A DNA stretch of 54,848 nt from a virus. Position 1 is the stretch's first letter, and each line of letters begins with the position of its first letter. The notes under the pieces were generated by a model. The model was not told the origin of the DNA. It did no database searches and saw only the letters and a list, made by a program, of their open reading frames with translations. A program made the translations under genes and the position numbers. The stretch is taken from IMG/VR virus record IMGVR_UViG_3300037346_000580, positions 64,001 through 118,848 of that record. The stretch is one strand, 5' to 3'. Below, piece by piece: positions 7,904 to 16,234 of this stretch.

Positions 7904-8860
7904 TTAATTTTTATGTTGAAATTCTTTAAATTGATCTAATAGCGATTTTATATTCTCCCTGCCAGCAGGGTTCATTGAGTGAACCACATAATCAGGTAAT
8001 TCTTTCTTGTTGTCTATACAATAATCAACAAGCCATTTTGCACAATCCATACCGGTTTTCTCCATCTTCGGTGGGTTATGTACATATTCAGATCTTTCTA
8101 GATGCTTGGTCTTTTCGCTAACCGTTGATAATTTGTCCTCATATCTCCAAATAAATCCACCAGCAGAATTTCTATCACCTCTTGCACATTTTGCTATATT
8201 TGCATAATGAATACCAAGATGTCTTTCCGCCTCTGCAGTGCTACCATATACATTTAACACAAAACCATCAAGAGAATATTGGGTAACGCTTTTGCTATTT
8301 GCGTGGTTAGATCCGTATGCTGTAAAATTCCTATTCAGATTGTCATGTGAGTGTTTTATATTTTCACTTCCTGTATTCCATTCCAAATTTGTTACAAAAT
8401 TATTGCTTCTGTTTCCATCCTTATGGTTAACCTCGGGCTTATTATCAGAATTTGCTATATATGATTCAGCAACTAATCTATGTATGGATCTATGGTGATG
8501 CTTACCTCCACTTGTTAATATAACAAAACAAGTTCCTGTTTTTTTATTATATTGTACGGAAATCTCCCCTCCCGAGGTTCCTCTTGAAATACTATCCCTT
8601 CTAACCCTACCGTCACGGGAAACACTATAATCACCAAATCCAACAACTTTCATCCATTCTGGATAATAGTCTATATCGGAAAGATCATGATCAAATGATA
8701 TAAATTCAGGAATTCCCCTTTCTGTTATGGCTGAAATAAATTCTTCATAGTTTTTAACTATTACCCATTCCCACTTGGAATATATCCCTTCATTCCCCTT
8801 CATGTATGATATGCAATCATAAGGATGCCTGACGTCGTCCAAAAATAAATTATACTTCAT
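7904..8860 (-). CDS. Cyclic-phosphate receiver-like protein with an HNH homing endonuclease inside it
   Basis: A 318-aa single frame. Residues 1-65 (MKYNLFLDDVRHPYD, then FISFDHDLSD) and 250-318 (EKTGMDCAKWLVDYC, VHSMNPAGRENI) form the two halves of a cyclic-phosphate processing receiver-like (cPPR) domain found in phage RNA-repair contexts. Between them lies a homing endonuclease: NUMOD4 at about 66-90 (PEWMKVVGFGDYSVSRDGRV), HNH at about 120-172 (NHKDGN at 145-150, then NLEWNT) and NUMOD1 at about 190-240. No intein splice motifs (N-terminal Cys/Ser, C-terminal His-Asn) border the insert, so the product is either a fusion or the host domain is split. RNA ligase and kinase genes lie nearby. 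Confidence 0.82.
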   Translation of the reverse strand: MKYNLFLDDVRHPYDCISYMKGNEGIYSKWEWVIVKNYEEFISAITERGIPEFISFDHDLSDIDYYPEWMKVVGFGDYSVSRDGRVRRDSISRGTSGGEISVQYNKKTGTCFVILTSGGKHHHRSIHRLVAESYIANSDNKPEVNHKDGNRSNNFVTNLEWNTGSENIKHSHDNLNRNFTAYGSNHANSKSVTQYSLDGFVLNVYGSTAEAERHLGIHYANIAKCARGDRNSAGGFIWRYEDKLSTVSEKTKHLERSEYVHNPPKMEKTGMDCAKWLVDYCIDNKKELPDYVVHSMNPAGRENIKSLLDQFKEFQHKN

Positions 8861-8861
8861 T

Positions 8862-9099
8862 TTATTTAATTTTTATAAAAGCATCGCCATTGCTGACAAG
8901 ACTATTGATTAGTAGATATTGTGATAATGAATATTTATGCCTACCCCTGCAAATATCAATTGAATTTAATATTGTTCCTGCGGTTATTCTTTTTTTTATA
9001 TAGCGATTTATTAAATTCCAGTCTATATTCACGATTTTTGCCCAATATTGATTTATTAATATCTGATAGCATTCTTGACATGTTTTCTTTACCCTCCAT
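8862..9099 (-). pseudogene. Small hypothetical protein, about 78 aa, with a frameshift at an A8 run
   Basis: ATG at 9099 opens MEGKENMSRMLSDINKSILG and runs to an A8 tract (8990-8997), after which the frame ends within 16 codons. Removing one A gives ...KSLYKKRITAGTILNSIDI, then CRGRHKYSLSQYLLINSLVS, ending at 8862, two bases before the next gene. The restored frame fills the gap exactly. Transcriptional slippage on A8 could also restore it. Function unknown. Confidence 0.65.
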
Positions 9100-9101
9100 C
9101 T

Positions 9102-9485
9102 CTATAATGTTATATTAAATCTTTCTTTCATTGCAGCCATTGTTTCTTCCGGAACATTATGTTCGTTTACTCCACCGTGTCGGTTTTCTACTATTAACGA
9201 AAATACAGTATAGCCCAACTCCTCAGCGAGAATATAGTATGCTTCCATCTCCCATTCTTGTGTAAATGTATTGGAAACAATAACTTTAAGTCCCCATTCC
9301 ATTGCTCTTCCGCATTCAAATTGACACCACTCATGTGCATCTTTAACTTTTTCTGGCTTCCAATCATATATTCCATCCTTATTAACATGATACATATCGG
9401 CTTCGAGATGGGTTCCACCTATTGACACAGACAGTGTAGATTTTCCTGCTCCTGGTAATCCTCTTAATAAAAATAACTCCTTCAT
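9102..9485 (-). CDS. P-loop kinase, polynucleotide-kinase-like (AAA_33 type)
   Basis: A 127-aa protein with Walker A GLPGAGKST at 9-17, then a substrate-like LEADMY (28-33) and a C-terminal ENRHGGVNEHNVP segment that fits the lid/arginine region of the small phage 5'-OH kinase family. It would transfer phosphate from ATP to a nucleic acid 5' end or a small molecule. It is near RNA ligase and the cPPR-like gene, which suggests RNA repair. No phosphatase domain is fused, unlike T4 Pnkp. Confidence 0.72.
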   Translation of the reverse strand: MKELFLLRGLPGAGKSTLSVSIGGTHLEADMYHVNKDGIYDWKPEKVKDAHEWCQFECGRAMEWGLKVIVSNTFTQEWEMEAYYILAEELGYTVFSLIVENRHGGVNEHNVPEETMAAMKERFNITL

Positions 9486-9784
9486 ATCGGTTCTCCTTTT
9501 TCAAGTTCTTCTTTCCGGTTAAGAAGATCCAGTTCTTTTAATATCTTGACTTTCCATTCTTTCTTAGTTGTTCGATTATCTGTACATGACATGTTTATTT
9601 TGAATGCAAGCTTTGGAACCTCAATCTGAACGGTGGTACCAAAGATTTTTAAGATATCACACCAGCCAGATTTTACCCTTTTAGTTACGATCTCTGTTCC
9701 CTCGTAGAATTCCGTCCATTCCCACTCTTCATCACCCATCAGCTGGTACTTAAGTACCCTTCCATCTATATTAATTTCCTTCAT
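9482..9784 (-). CDS. Hypothetical protein, 100 aa
   Basis: Begins MKEINIDGRVLKYQLMGDEE. The ATGA-type junction couples it to the kinase gene, and it starts at the last base of the phosphoesterase gene. It has a compact beta-rich N-terminal part with many Trp and a charged C-terminal helix. Family not recognised. Confidence 0.72.
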   Translation of the reverse strand: MKEINIDGRVLKYQLMGDEEWEWTEFYEGTEIVTKRVKSGWCDILKIFGTTVQIEVPKLAFKINMSCTDNRTTKKEWKVKILKELDLLNRKEELEKGEPI

Positions 9785-10428
9785 TATTCTCCGTCCGTAT
9801 GATGATCCTTTGGTAATGATAAGTGCATTTTAGGTCTTCCTTCCAATGCCTTAAGTATTTCGTTCAATGAATATGGCTTGTAGTTATTACCATCTACGCC
9901 AACATCCATTGCTCTACCTTTGTGTATTTTTAAATGGCCAGGTAAATGAACATGACCATGGAGATGCTGATATCCCTTTCCGAGTCCATCCCAGCTAGCT
10001 ATTGGAAAATGACAACATTCGAATGTGTATTTCTTAGTTTCCTTACCCTGAGGAACACGAAGTTCAATTGTTTCAAGTTTATTGACACTAGCAAAAAGAT
10101 CCCTTACATTTTCTTTGTTGTTAGCTATATGGTGATCATGGTTACCTAAAAATAAATGAATAGTTTTACAATTTATTCTATTTCTGAATTCAGATATTGA
10201 TTCTATTCCGCCAAAGCTCCAGTCGCCCAGATGTATTAATATATCATTCTCACCCACTGCTGCATTAAACTCGTATACTAATCTATCATTCATTTCATTC
10301 AAAGAATTGAATTTTCTGGTTCCTCTTCCCTCCGGCCACTGTGATGTAGCACTGCATATATTACTGTGATTATAGTGAGAATCGCTGGTGAAGAATATCT
10401 TCTGATGCCCTTGCAATATTATTTTCAT
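9784..10428 (-). CDS. Calcineurin-like metallophosphoesterase
   Basis: A 214-aa protein with the metal-binding motifs of the family in order: SDSHYNHSNI (15-24, D16 and H18), HLGDWSFGG (66-74), LGNHDHH (94-100) and HGHVHLPGH near 157-165. It would hydrolyse phosphomonoesters or phosphodiesters using two metal ions. Substrate unknown; given the nearby RNA-repair genes, 2',3'-cyclic phosphates are possible but this is inference. Overlaps the next gene by one base. Confidence 0.85.
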   Translation of the reverse strand: MKIILQGHQKIFFTSDSHYNHSNICSATSQWPEGRGTRKFNSLNEMNDRLVYEFNAAVGENDILIHLGDWSFGGIESISEFRNRINCKTIHLFLGNHDHHIANNKENVRDLFASVNKLETIELRVPQGKETKKYTFECCHFPIASWDGLGKGYQHLHGHVHLPGHLKIHKGRAMDVGVDGNNYKPYSLNEILKALEGRPKMHLSLPKDHHTDGE

Positions 10429-10429
10429 A

Positions 10430-10690
10430 CTAATTGAATTTATAGCTTTCCTTAATTATTTTAGCTTTTTTTCCCTCTTTTGTTAATTTTAACAATATTC
10501 TTATTGCTAAATCGTCATGGCCTCCAAATTCACCATATTCATTTATTCCATGACACCCTGGGTGGAAATCCCAAAAGTTCCCTGACATTACACATTTATC
10601 GTCTATTGCTACCGCCGCCATCTCGCAAGATCTGTCAGATTGTACCAATATTATAATTTCTTTTTCCCCCTTGTTATTCAACGTTTCCAT
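10430..10690 (-). CDS. Hypothetical protein, 86 aa
   Basis: Starts METLNNKGEKEIIILVQSDR. It contains a Gly/His-rich centre (FHPGCHGINEYGEFGGHDD) that could bind metal. The 5' end overlaps the upstream gene by 17 bases. Family not recognised. Confidence 0.7.
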   Translation of the reverse strand: METLNNKGEKEIIILVQSDRSCEMAAVAIDDKCVMSGNFWDFHPGCHGINEYGEFGGHDDLAIRILLKLTKEGKKAKIIKESYKFN

Positions 10691-10889
10691 CTATATTCTT
10701 AGTTTGTGATTTAAAGTATCCTCTAACCCTCTTTTGCCACTTTTTCTTATCGAACCTGCCATAAGCACGGCCTTTCTCCGACATGCTTCCGATCGGTCTC
10801 GTAATATGAGATATACAGCTTTTGCAATCGTTGATTCCCTGTAATCTAGAATCTGCTCCAGCCTTATGTCTTCTCCCCTTATTTTTCAT
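10674..10889 (-). CDS. Small basic protein, 71 aa
   Basis: The start is taken at ATG 10889 (MKNKGRRHKAGADSRLQ), which overlaps the end of the 51-aa gene by 11 bases; a longer frame begins three codons upstream. Strongly basic with a CxxC pair (DCKSCISH), so nucleic-acid or zinc binding is possible. Unknown function. Confidence 0.65.
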   Translation of the reverse strand: MKNKGRRHKAGADSRLQGINDCKSCISHITRPIGSMSEKGRAYGRFDKKKWQKRVRGYFKSQTKNIDGNVE

Positions 10890-11034
10890 AATCTGCAATC
10901 TGGGTTTTTAACTCCTTAATTTTATCCATCACATCATGTCTTCGGTAACCCGGCTTCATTGGATGAACTATATGTTGCTCCAATTGGGCAATTGCAAACT
11001 CTAGCTTTTCTTTTTCTATTTGTTGCTGCGTCAT
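10879..11034 (-). CDS. Small coiled-coil protein, 51 aa
   Basis: ATG at 11034 opens MTQQQIEKEKLEFAIAQLEQ and ends YEK at 10879. It overlaps the preceding gene by four bases and the following gene by 11. Two amphipathic helices separated by HPMKPGYRRHD. Function unknown. Confidence 0.65.
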   Translation of the reverse strand: MTQQQIEKEKLEFAIAQLEQHIVHPMKPGYRRHDVMDKIKELKTQIADYEK

Positions 11035-11249
11035 TCAATTTCAGGTTCTAAAATTCTATTAATCTCTAATATTTTTTCGTTTCTTCCTCTTATCCTGCCA
11101 GCATTAAATCCAAGATTAAATATCATCCTATGTATTTCATCAATTTGATAATAATCTGGTATTTTAATTTCCATTTCTAAACCAGGAACCCAGAATTTGC
11201 GGTCCTTTATATGGGGGAAACCAAATTTTACTATTTGTGATACTGTCAT
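11031..11249 (-). CDS. Hypothetical protein, 72 aa
   Basis: Begins MTVSQIVKFGFPHIKDRKFW and overlaps neighbours by one base upstream and four downstream. It contains GFNAGRIRGRN, a basic glycine-rich stretch. Family not recognised. Confidence 0.7.
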   Translation of the reverse strand: MTVSQIVKFGFPHIKDRKFWVPGLEMEIKIPDYYQIDEIHRMIFNLGFNAGRIRGRNEKILEINRILEPEIE

Positions 11250-11485
11250 TATTGGATATAATTTTTATTCATTAAACCATTATGTGTTAATACACCAATT
11301 AGCCAATAAATATTAAGGTCCTTGCTAAACATATGTCCTTGGTCCATTTCTACACAATAGTGATCATCCTCTATAATAACTGAACAGTATTCATTAAAAA
11401 ACCCGCGCCCATTATCTTCAAACCCATTCTTACCTAAAAATTCACCTACCTTAGATCTTACCTTATGGTTTACTATTTCTTCCAT
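11249..11485 (-). CDS. Hypothetical protein, 78 aa
   Basis: Begins MEEIVNHKVRSKVGEFLGKN. Alternating strands and acidic residues (CSVIIEDDHYCVEMDQGHMF). Coupled to both neighbours by overlaps. Unknown function. Confidence 0.7.
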   Translation of the reverse strand: MEEIVNHKVRSKVGEFLGKNGFEDNGRGFFNEYCSVIIEDDHYCVEMDQGHMFSKDLNIYWLIGVLTHNGLMNKNYIQ

Positions 11486-11778
11486 TTCTTATTTTTAAAT
11501 AATCTTGTTATTCTTGCCCGCAATGTATAATATTCTGGACTTTCCATCCTTCTGACGAAATCGATTTTTTCGGTGTGTTTCAGATCATCGAATCCATACC
11601 AATTTTTTATATAACTAATAGATTCATTTAATCCAGAAACCTCCGTTCTTTTAGCTACTAGTTTTATGAATTCGTTAGGAACAATATTTGTGTAATTACA
11701 TAAAGTTTCTATTTTGGAATTACTAATCTTATTAGTTCTTTTTTGGTTTAATAAAAAGAATGGTGCTGGTGTTATCAT
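11473..11778 (-). CDS. Hypothetical protein, 101 aa
   Basis: Begins MITPAPFFLLNQKRTNKISN and has a basic C-terminus (RITRLFKNKKWKK). The four-base overlap with the RNA ligase gene suggests coupled translation. Unknown function. Confidence 0.7.
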   Translation of the reverse strand: MITPAPFFLLNQKRTNKISNSKIETLCNYTNIVPNEFIKLVAKRTEVSGLNESISYIKNWYGFDDLKHTEKIDFVRRMESPEYYTLRARITRLFKNKKWKK

Positions 11779-12899
11779 AATTTATTTCTATTTGTTGAAT
11801 AGTTAGTCCAAAATGGTTTTTCATAATCAGGTCTGATCTGATTCCATATTGATCTTGAATAGTCAGAATTTGTGTGATGTGCTAGTAGATATCCACTCAA
11901 TCTATGATGCTTAACAAGACCAAAAAACTCCTTATTATATGCTTTAAGGATCGGAGAATTTCTATCTTCTCTATCTGTTTCTGAAGGCATCTGACTTTTA
12001 ACCTTCTTAATTATAAGTTTATATTCAGCTTTTACTGTTGTATCTATGAAATTAAAATTTGATTTCAGATCATTCTCAATATTAGTAACCCAGACATCAT
12101 ATTCATCAGGTACGTCAATCATTCTTGATCTATAATCGGTACCTTCTCTTAAACATTCCCATATATCCAAATTTGAGAATCTAGTTAAAACTCCATGTAG
12201 TCTAACATATTCCTCGCCCTTGGCCTTAACCCTTGTACCATCAGAGAATCTTATAACGAATCCCTCCTGATTGTCGCATATTAGCGATTTTATTTTTTTA
12301 AGATCTTTTATGCCATCATATCTTTTAGCACATTCAAATCCGGTTCTTTCAGCAATAGCAATTAACTCATTATATGTGGTTTCCCTTCCGTTATCGTTTT
12401 TAAACGCACCAAGAAGAACTAATTTTTCTTCATCACCATAGGAACAAACAATTCTATTCTTTGGATATAGGATCTCAAAAAGAAAAGTGAATTTCTCAGA
12501 GAAAACATCCTTATAAGTTTCATTTCTTTTTAATATCTCCTGTGCATAAATAGCAACATCTGAATAAAAAGATCCTTGTGTTGCCAAATGCCATTCGTCC
12601 ATATAATTGAAAAGTATCCCTAATGATCCATCAAGTTTCTCAAAAACTTCAAATGGAAGATTTGGAAAATTGTCCGACTCTATATTGAAAAATTTCGGAA
12701 ACGTTTTAGCAACAACATTTCCTTCATCATCCAGAACAGTCCCTCTCATATTCATAGTAACATCGTCCCAATTCCATTCGAATTGACAATTACGAGAATA
12801 TTTATAAATAGCTATTGGAAGCTCCTTGTGCTCACATTTATCAAGCAATCCCTTTGCTACATATTCATTGATTGTTTCAATATTGTATCTCATTTTCAT
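11775..12899 (-). CDS. RNA ligase, T4 Rnl1 family
   Basis: A 374-aa protein, the length of T4 RNA ligase 1. Nucleotidyltransferase motifs are intact: motif I FEKLDGSLG with lysine K88 as the AMP-accepting residue, motif III FLFEILYPKNRIV (139-151), motif IV EGFVIRF (212-218) and motif V VKAKGEEY (224-231). It seals 3'-OH/5'-PO4 RNA ends, typically repairing tRNAs cut by host anticodon nucleases. It could act with the kinase at 9102 and the HAD-type phosphatase at 26876. Translation may start at M1 or M3, both inside the preceding gene. Confidence 0.9.
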   Translation of the reverse strand: MKMRYNIETINEYVAKGLLDKCEHKELPIAIYKYSRNCQFEWNWDDVTMNMRGTVLDDEGNVVAKTFPKFFNIESDNFPNLPFEVFEKLDGSLGILFNYMDEWHLATQGSFYSDVAIYAQEILKRNETYKDVFSEKFTFLFEILYPKNRIVCSYGDEEKLVLLGAFKNDNGRETTYNELIAIAERTGFECAKRYDGIKDLKKIKSLICDNQEGFVIRFSDGTRVKAKGEEYVRLHGVLTRFSNLDIWECLREGTDYRSRMIDVPDEYDVWVTNIENDLKSNFNFIDTTVKAEYKLIIKKVKSQMPSETDREDRNSPILKAYNKEFFGLVKHHRLSGYLLAHHTNSDYSRSIWNQIRPDYEKPFWTNYSTNRNKL

Positions 12900-13347
12900 C
12901 CAGTTTTTTTTCGATGTATGATGCTATGTTTATGACAGAATTGTCATCTATCCAATTATAAGAAACCTCATTAAAGACAACAGAAAAATCTCCGTCCGTC
13001 CAATCATAGATTGCCTCGTCAAATGTTTCTATTGTTATAGTTCTAGAATCTAGATCTTTTAATATGGATGTCAACATCTCAGATCTTGAAACCACTCTAG
13101 ATCTTTTTGGTCCAAAATAGAATCTATTCCCCGTTGCTCCGCTTCTTAACATCAAATCGAGTTCAGTATAATCACCAATCAATTTATAATTATCAATAAC
13201 ATAGATTTTGGCAGCTTCAATCAAAGAATTGTGTGCAACCCATATTTTACTATTATTATTCTGAAAATTCATCTCTGAATATTCCTTAGTTGATCTTATG
13301 TGATTTAGAGCTCTCTCCTCGGCTTCTGCCAGATCTTTATTCATCAT
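12877..13347 (-). CDS. Hypothetical protein, 156 aa
   Basis: First gene after the 13364 promoter, with ATG 16 bases downstream of the box (MMNKDLAEAEERALNHIRST). Helical N-terminus, a basic middle (FYFGPKRSRVV) and an acidic C-terminus. Its 3' end overlaps the RNA ligase start by 23 bases. Family not recognised. Confidence 0.75.
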   Translation of the reverse strand: MMNKDLAEAEERALNHIRSTKEYSEMNFQNNNSKIWVAHNSLIEAAKIYVIDNYKLIGDYTELDLMLRSGATGNRFYFGPKRSRVVSRSEMLTSILKDLDSRTITIETFDEAIYDWTDGDFSVVFNEVSYNWIDDNSVINIASYIEKKLDENEIQY

Positions 13348-13363
13348 TTTATTTTTTATATTA

Positions 13364-13400
13364 CAAAAGTAATAAATTCTTTCGGAATATAAAAATAATT
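13364..13400 (-). promoter_or_regulatory. Promoter, CCG-N11-TAnnTTTG type (site C)
   Basis: Minus strand: T-rich tract, ATTCCG, eleven bases, then TACTTTTG (box 13364-13371). It follows the helicase stop codon by a few bases and starts the RNA ligase operon. Confidence 0.68.
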
Positions 13401-13402
13401 TA

Positions 13403-14845
13403 TCAAAATCTTTTTAAAATGTAAACTTTCTTGCTCGATCTTGTATAAGCAGTATATTTAATTCTATTTCTTTCAACAACATTATAGTTTTCGTCAATGT
13501 CATCCTCAATTACGAATGTTGTGTTATATGTACTTCCCTGACTTTTATGTGCAGTTATAGCATATCCATAACTTATATCAGCGAAATTTCTAAGAAAATC
13601 ATAATAATCAAGCCAGCTCCTGTCCCTACCTTTTTTTTCTATCGCCTTCAACTTAAGAAGATTTGCAATTTTGGAAAATTCAGCTTCACTATCCTCATGT
13701 AATATTTCTATGTGGGTCTTCTCTATTTCATCTTCGTCATTGAGATAAGATACTACTGTATCATAGAACTTTAGTTTAACCTCGACAACAGGTGAAAATG
13801 TTTTAAGCACCATATTTTTTTCTTTTATATTCGTCGATTCAACTGAAAATTCATCATTGGTGTTAAATAATATAAGATTTCCCTGTATGATTATAGGGGT
13901 ATTGGCAATCAATTTCTCACCTACCAGGATTTTAGTTTTGCTCCCGTCTTCACCAAAAAGAATCCTTCTGACAATATTATTCATGCTGGTAACCGTTTTA
14001 TTCCTCCATGCTATTATTTTGCAATATTCGGGATCTTTGTTGAATTCTTCAGATTTAAAATATCTAGAAAGTATATCACCAAATCCCCTTCTGGTTTCAC
14101 TATCATTAAGGTTTAGAAATTCTACACCCTCACCGTGACTATTCAATGATGTAATAGGCGGTACTGGATTTCTTTCCGACCAAAGGTCCTCCCTGATCAT
14201 AACAGAGGATTCTATTATTGCATTACCTTCCTTCTGCCTCATTATTCTTTTGAGCTGAAGAGTCTTTATGCCATATACATCCGCTAGCTCGTCTCTGAAT
14301 GGAATACAGTCAGGTTTACCAACTGGTGGAATTTGTGCAGGATCTCCCATACAAATAATCTTTAACCTATCCCTATATTTAAGAACCTCATGGAAAAGCT
14401 CGTCATTAAGCATGGAAACCTCATCTATAATTAAGAGCTTAATTGAGTTGATCTGGGGTTTAAAGTTTTTCTCCTGATTGACAAAAACCTGCTGTCCATC
14501 GTTTGTTATCTTCTCCGTTAAGCCAAGCAGTTTATGTATAGTTTGGAATGTAACTCTAGGATTCCTAAGATTACTAGTTTTCTTTATAACTCTAACTGAC
14601 TTGTTTGTTGGTCCTGTTACTGCTATCTTATACCAAGCACTTTTGGGATGAACGACTTCTAAAATGTATCTAGCAAGAACACTTATACAAAAGGTTTTGC
14701 CTGTACCTGCCCATCCTTTAAGAACGTAAACATTTTCGTCGCTAGTGTCGCATATAAAGTCTCTCAGATTTTCAAAAGCTTCCTTCTGGTCGGAATTTAG
14801 AACATCTATATCAACTATTGGTTTTTTCTTTCTCTTTGGAGTCAT
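13403..14845 (-). CDS. dda: SF1 DNA helicase, Dda/RecD2-like
   Basis: A 480-aa protein, similar in size to T4 Dda (439 aa). Motif I GWAGTGKT is at 44-51, motif II IDEVS at 140-144, motif III GDPAQIPPVG at 167-176 and motif VI-type AITAHKSQGSTY near the C-terminus (UvrD_C_2). It unwinds DNA 5' to 3' and in T4 acts at replication initiation and in displacing bound proteins. The last gene of its unit, it ends just before the 13364 promoter and starts at the last base of the 14845-15195 gene. Confidence 0.9.
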   Translation of the reverse strand: MTPKRKKKPIVDIDVLNSDQKEAFENLRDFICDTSDENVYVLKGWAGTGKTFCISVLARYILEVVHPKSAWYKIAVTGPTNKSVRVIKKTSNLRNPRVTFQTIHKLLGLTEKITNDGQQVFVNQEKNFKPQINSIKLLIIDEVSMLNDELFHEVLKYRDRLKIICMGDPAQIPPVGKPDCIPFRDELADVYGIKTLQLKRIMRQKEGNAIIESSVMIREDLWSERNPVPPITSLNSHGEGVEFLNLNDSETRRGFGDILSRYFKSEEFNKDPEYCKIIAWRNKTVTSMNNIVRRILFGEDGSKTKILVGEKLIANTPIIIQGNLILFNTNDEFSVESTNIKEKNMVLKTFSPVVEVKLKFYDTVVSYLNDEDEIEKTHIEILHEDSEAEFSKIANLLKLKAIEKKGRDRSWLDYYDFLRNFADISYGYAITAHKSQGSTYNTTFVIEDDIDENYNVVERNRIKYTAYTRSSKKVYILKRF

Positions 14846-15195
14846 TAAAATTCTGGGTTTAAGGAAACATCATTGGTCAATTTAAAAACCATATCCAGGA
14901 GGTCAAACATGGTTTTAGTCATTGTATCCTGATTTCTATCTGTTATCGGTTTTGCTAGTTCCTCTATTGTCACAGCAGCATCTCTGCACTCCTTTTTATA
15001 CTTATGATCTCTAATTCTAGAAACACCACTTATTGGCATCCATTGTTTCTGTATCGTCCCGTGCGTCCCTCCCGAATAATCACCTTCAAGTTCAAGCTCA
15101 CATTCTCTAACGCCTACAATCTTTAGCGGTTCTCCATGATCATAGATATCTCTATGATAAACAGTCTGACCAAGTTTGAATTCTGGGTTTCCCAT
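14845..15195 (-). CDS. Hypothetical protein, 116 aa
   Basis: Begins MGNPEFKLGQTVYHRDIYDH, with a beta-barrel-like start (FKLGQTVYHR...EPLKIVGVRE) seen in small SH3/KOW-like regulators, followed by a helical C-terminus. It abuts the helicase gene. Family uncertain. Confidence 0.72.
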   Translation of the reverse strand: MGNPEFKLGQTVYHRDIYDHGEPLKIVGVRECELELEGDYSGGTHGTIQKQWMPISGVSRIRDHKYKKECRDAAVTIEELAKPITDRNQDTMTKTMFDLLDMVFKLTNDVSLNPEF

Positions 15196-15210
15196 GTTTT
15201 ATTATTTTTA

Positions 15211-15834
15211 TTAAGGTTGGTATAGACAAGTTGGATTATCCTTGTGAACGTCTATTTTTGGCCAATGCTTTTCAAATTCATCCAGTCTGAATGGGCTAAC
15301 TATAAGATGCATACCATTCATAGTTTGTATTCTTGTTATATTCTGGATAGCATCTGGTCTATATGATTTAGTTACTGACTCGATTGAAAAAATAACTGAA
15401 TCTACATATATCTCCTTAGTGAATCCTTGCGGTATTTCACTCCAATCCAAATCAACTATCCATGTCTTATTTTTTTCCGATTGATACTTACCTGCACATG
15501 ACGCATAGACGCTCCTAGCCGGCTTATAATTTTCAGACAACACATATTCAACCATAAGCTTTAAAGCCTCGCTAGCGACACGTTTCTCATCCCTACGATT
15601 AAGTCTGAAGTATGCTCTGGCATTCTCAGCTTCACATTGTCTGATTATCATCGGTTTCAGGTCGTCATATTTAGCTAAGCTGTCTATATAATAGTCAGCT
15701 ATGTGTATCATATCCTTCCCAAGATCAGGATTATCCTTACGTCTTTTCAATATTTGAAGAAAATAAAAAGTACCACCGATCGAGAAATCCAGCATACCCC
15801 TTATCTGATCAAAATTATTCATTGGCATTCTCAT
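15211..15834 (-). CDS. Conserved phage protein of unknown function, 207 aa
   Basis: Contains FDQIRGMLDFSIGGTFYFLQ, then repeated charged helices and a strand-rich C-terminal half (TWIVDLDWSEIPQGF). The start could be any of three close ATGs (15834, 15828, 15822), all overlapping the upstream stop. It resembles uncharacterised proteins of other large phages. A nucleic-acid role would be a guess from the neighbouring helicase. Confidence 0.7.
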   Translation of the reverse strand: MRMPMNNFDQIRGMLDFSIGGTFYFLQILKRRKDNPDLGKDMIHIADYYIDSLAKYDDLKPMIIRQCEAENARAYFRLNRRDEKRVASEALKLMVEYVLSENYKPARSVYASCAGKYQSEKNKTWIVDLDWSEIPQGFTKEIYVDSVIFSIESVTKSYRPDAIQNITRIQTMNGMHLIVSPFRLDEFEKHWPKIDVHKDNPTCLYQP

Positions 15835-16234
15835 ATTTTATTTTATTTTTAGTAAATATACAATCCCTACCTATTCTGTGATGCCCATACCACGTTGAAC
15901 ACCATATATGAATTTCACCCTCAGGATCCTTTATGTACTTAAAGACCTCATGGACAGATCCATCCTCGACATTCTTAACCCACAAATCTGGGAAATCCGT
16001 AGAATATGGGAAATCATAGGGTGACTTTGGTACAAGCTTTGCAATTTTTGGTTCACCGCGATCATCCTCTATCAAATAGGCATCAACCCTTTCACCATCA
16101 TTAATAGAATGGATATATTCTGGGGATAGCTGTACTTCTTTCATATGAACAGAATCACCATCCTCTATTAGATATACCCATCTGAATATCCAGTTATTAT
16201 CTTTTCTTACTACGTATCCTTTAGTTGTTATCAT
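15815..16234 (-). CDS. Hypothetical protein, 139 aa
   Basis: The start is taken at ATG 16234 (MITTKGYVVRKDNNWIFRWV) because the longer frame (to 16333) would overlap the C-terminal part of the Nudix gene. Strand-rich, with tryptophan-rich CSTWYGHHRIGRDC near the end. Family not recognised. Confidence 0.72.
   Translation of the reverse strand: MITTKGYVVRKDNNWIFRWVYLIEDGDSVHMKEVQLSPEYIHSINDGERVDAYLIEDDRGEPKIAKLVPKSPYDFPYSTDFPDLWVKNVEDGSVHEVFKYIKDPEGEIHIWCSTWYGHHRIGRDCIFTKNKIKYENANE

Noticed and set aside
7904-8860. Intein in the receiver-like gene
   Set aside because: The borders lack the N-terminal nucleophile block and the C-terminal His-Asn plus nucleophile. The insert is a NUMOD4-HNH-NUMOD1 module, typical of intron or free-standing endonucleases.
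8985-9000. Programmed -1 ribosomal frameshift on A AAA AAG
   Set aside because: A -1 shift at this tract leads to GAA TAA almost at once. Only a +1 change or loss of one A continues the frame.
13857-14138. Plus-strand frames inside the helicase gene and other long genes
   Set aside because: They have no leader, overlap strongly supported genes and show biased composition typical of antisense frames in AT-rich DNA.
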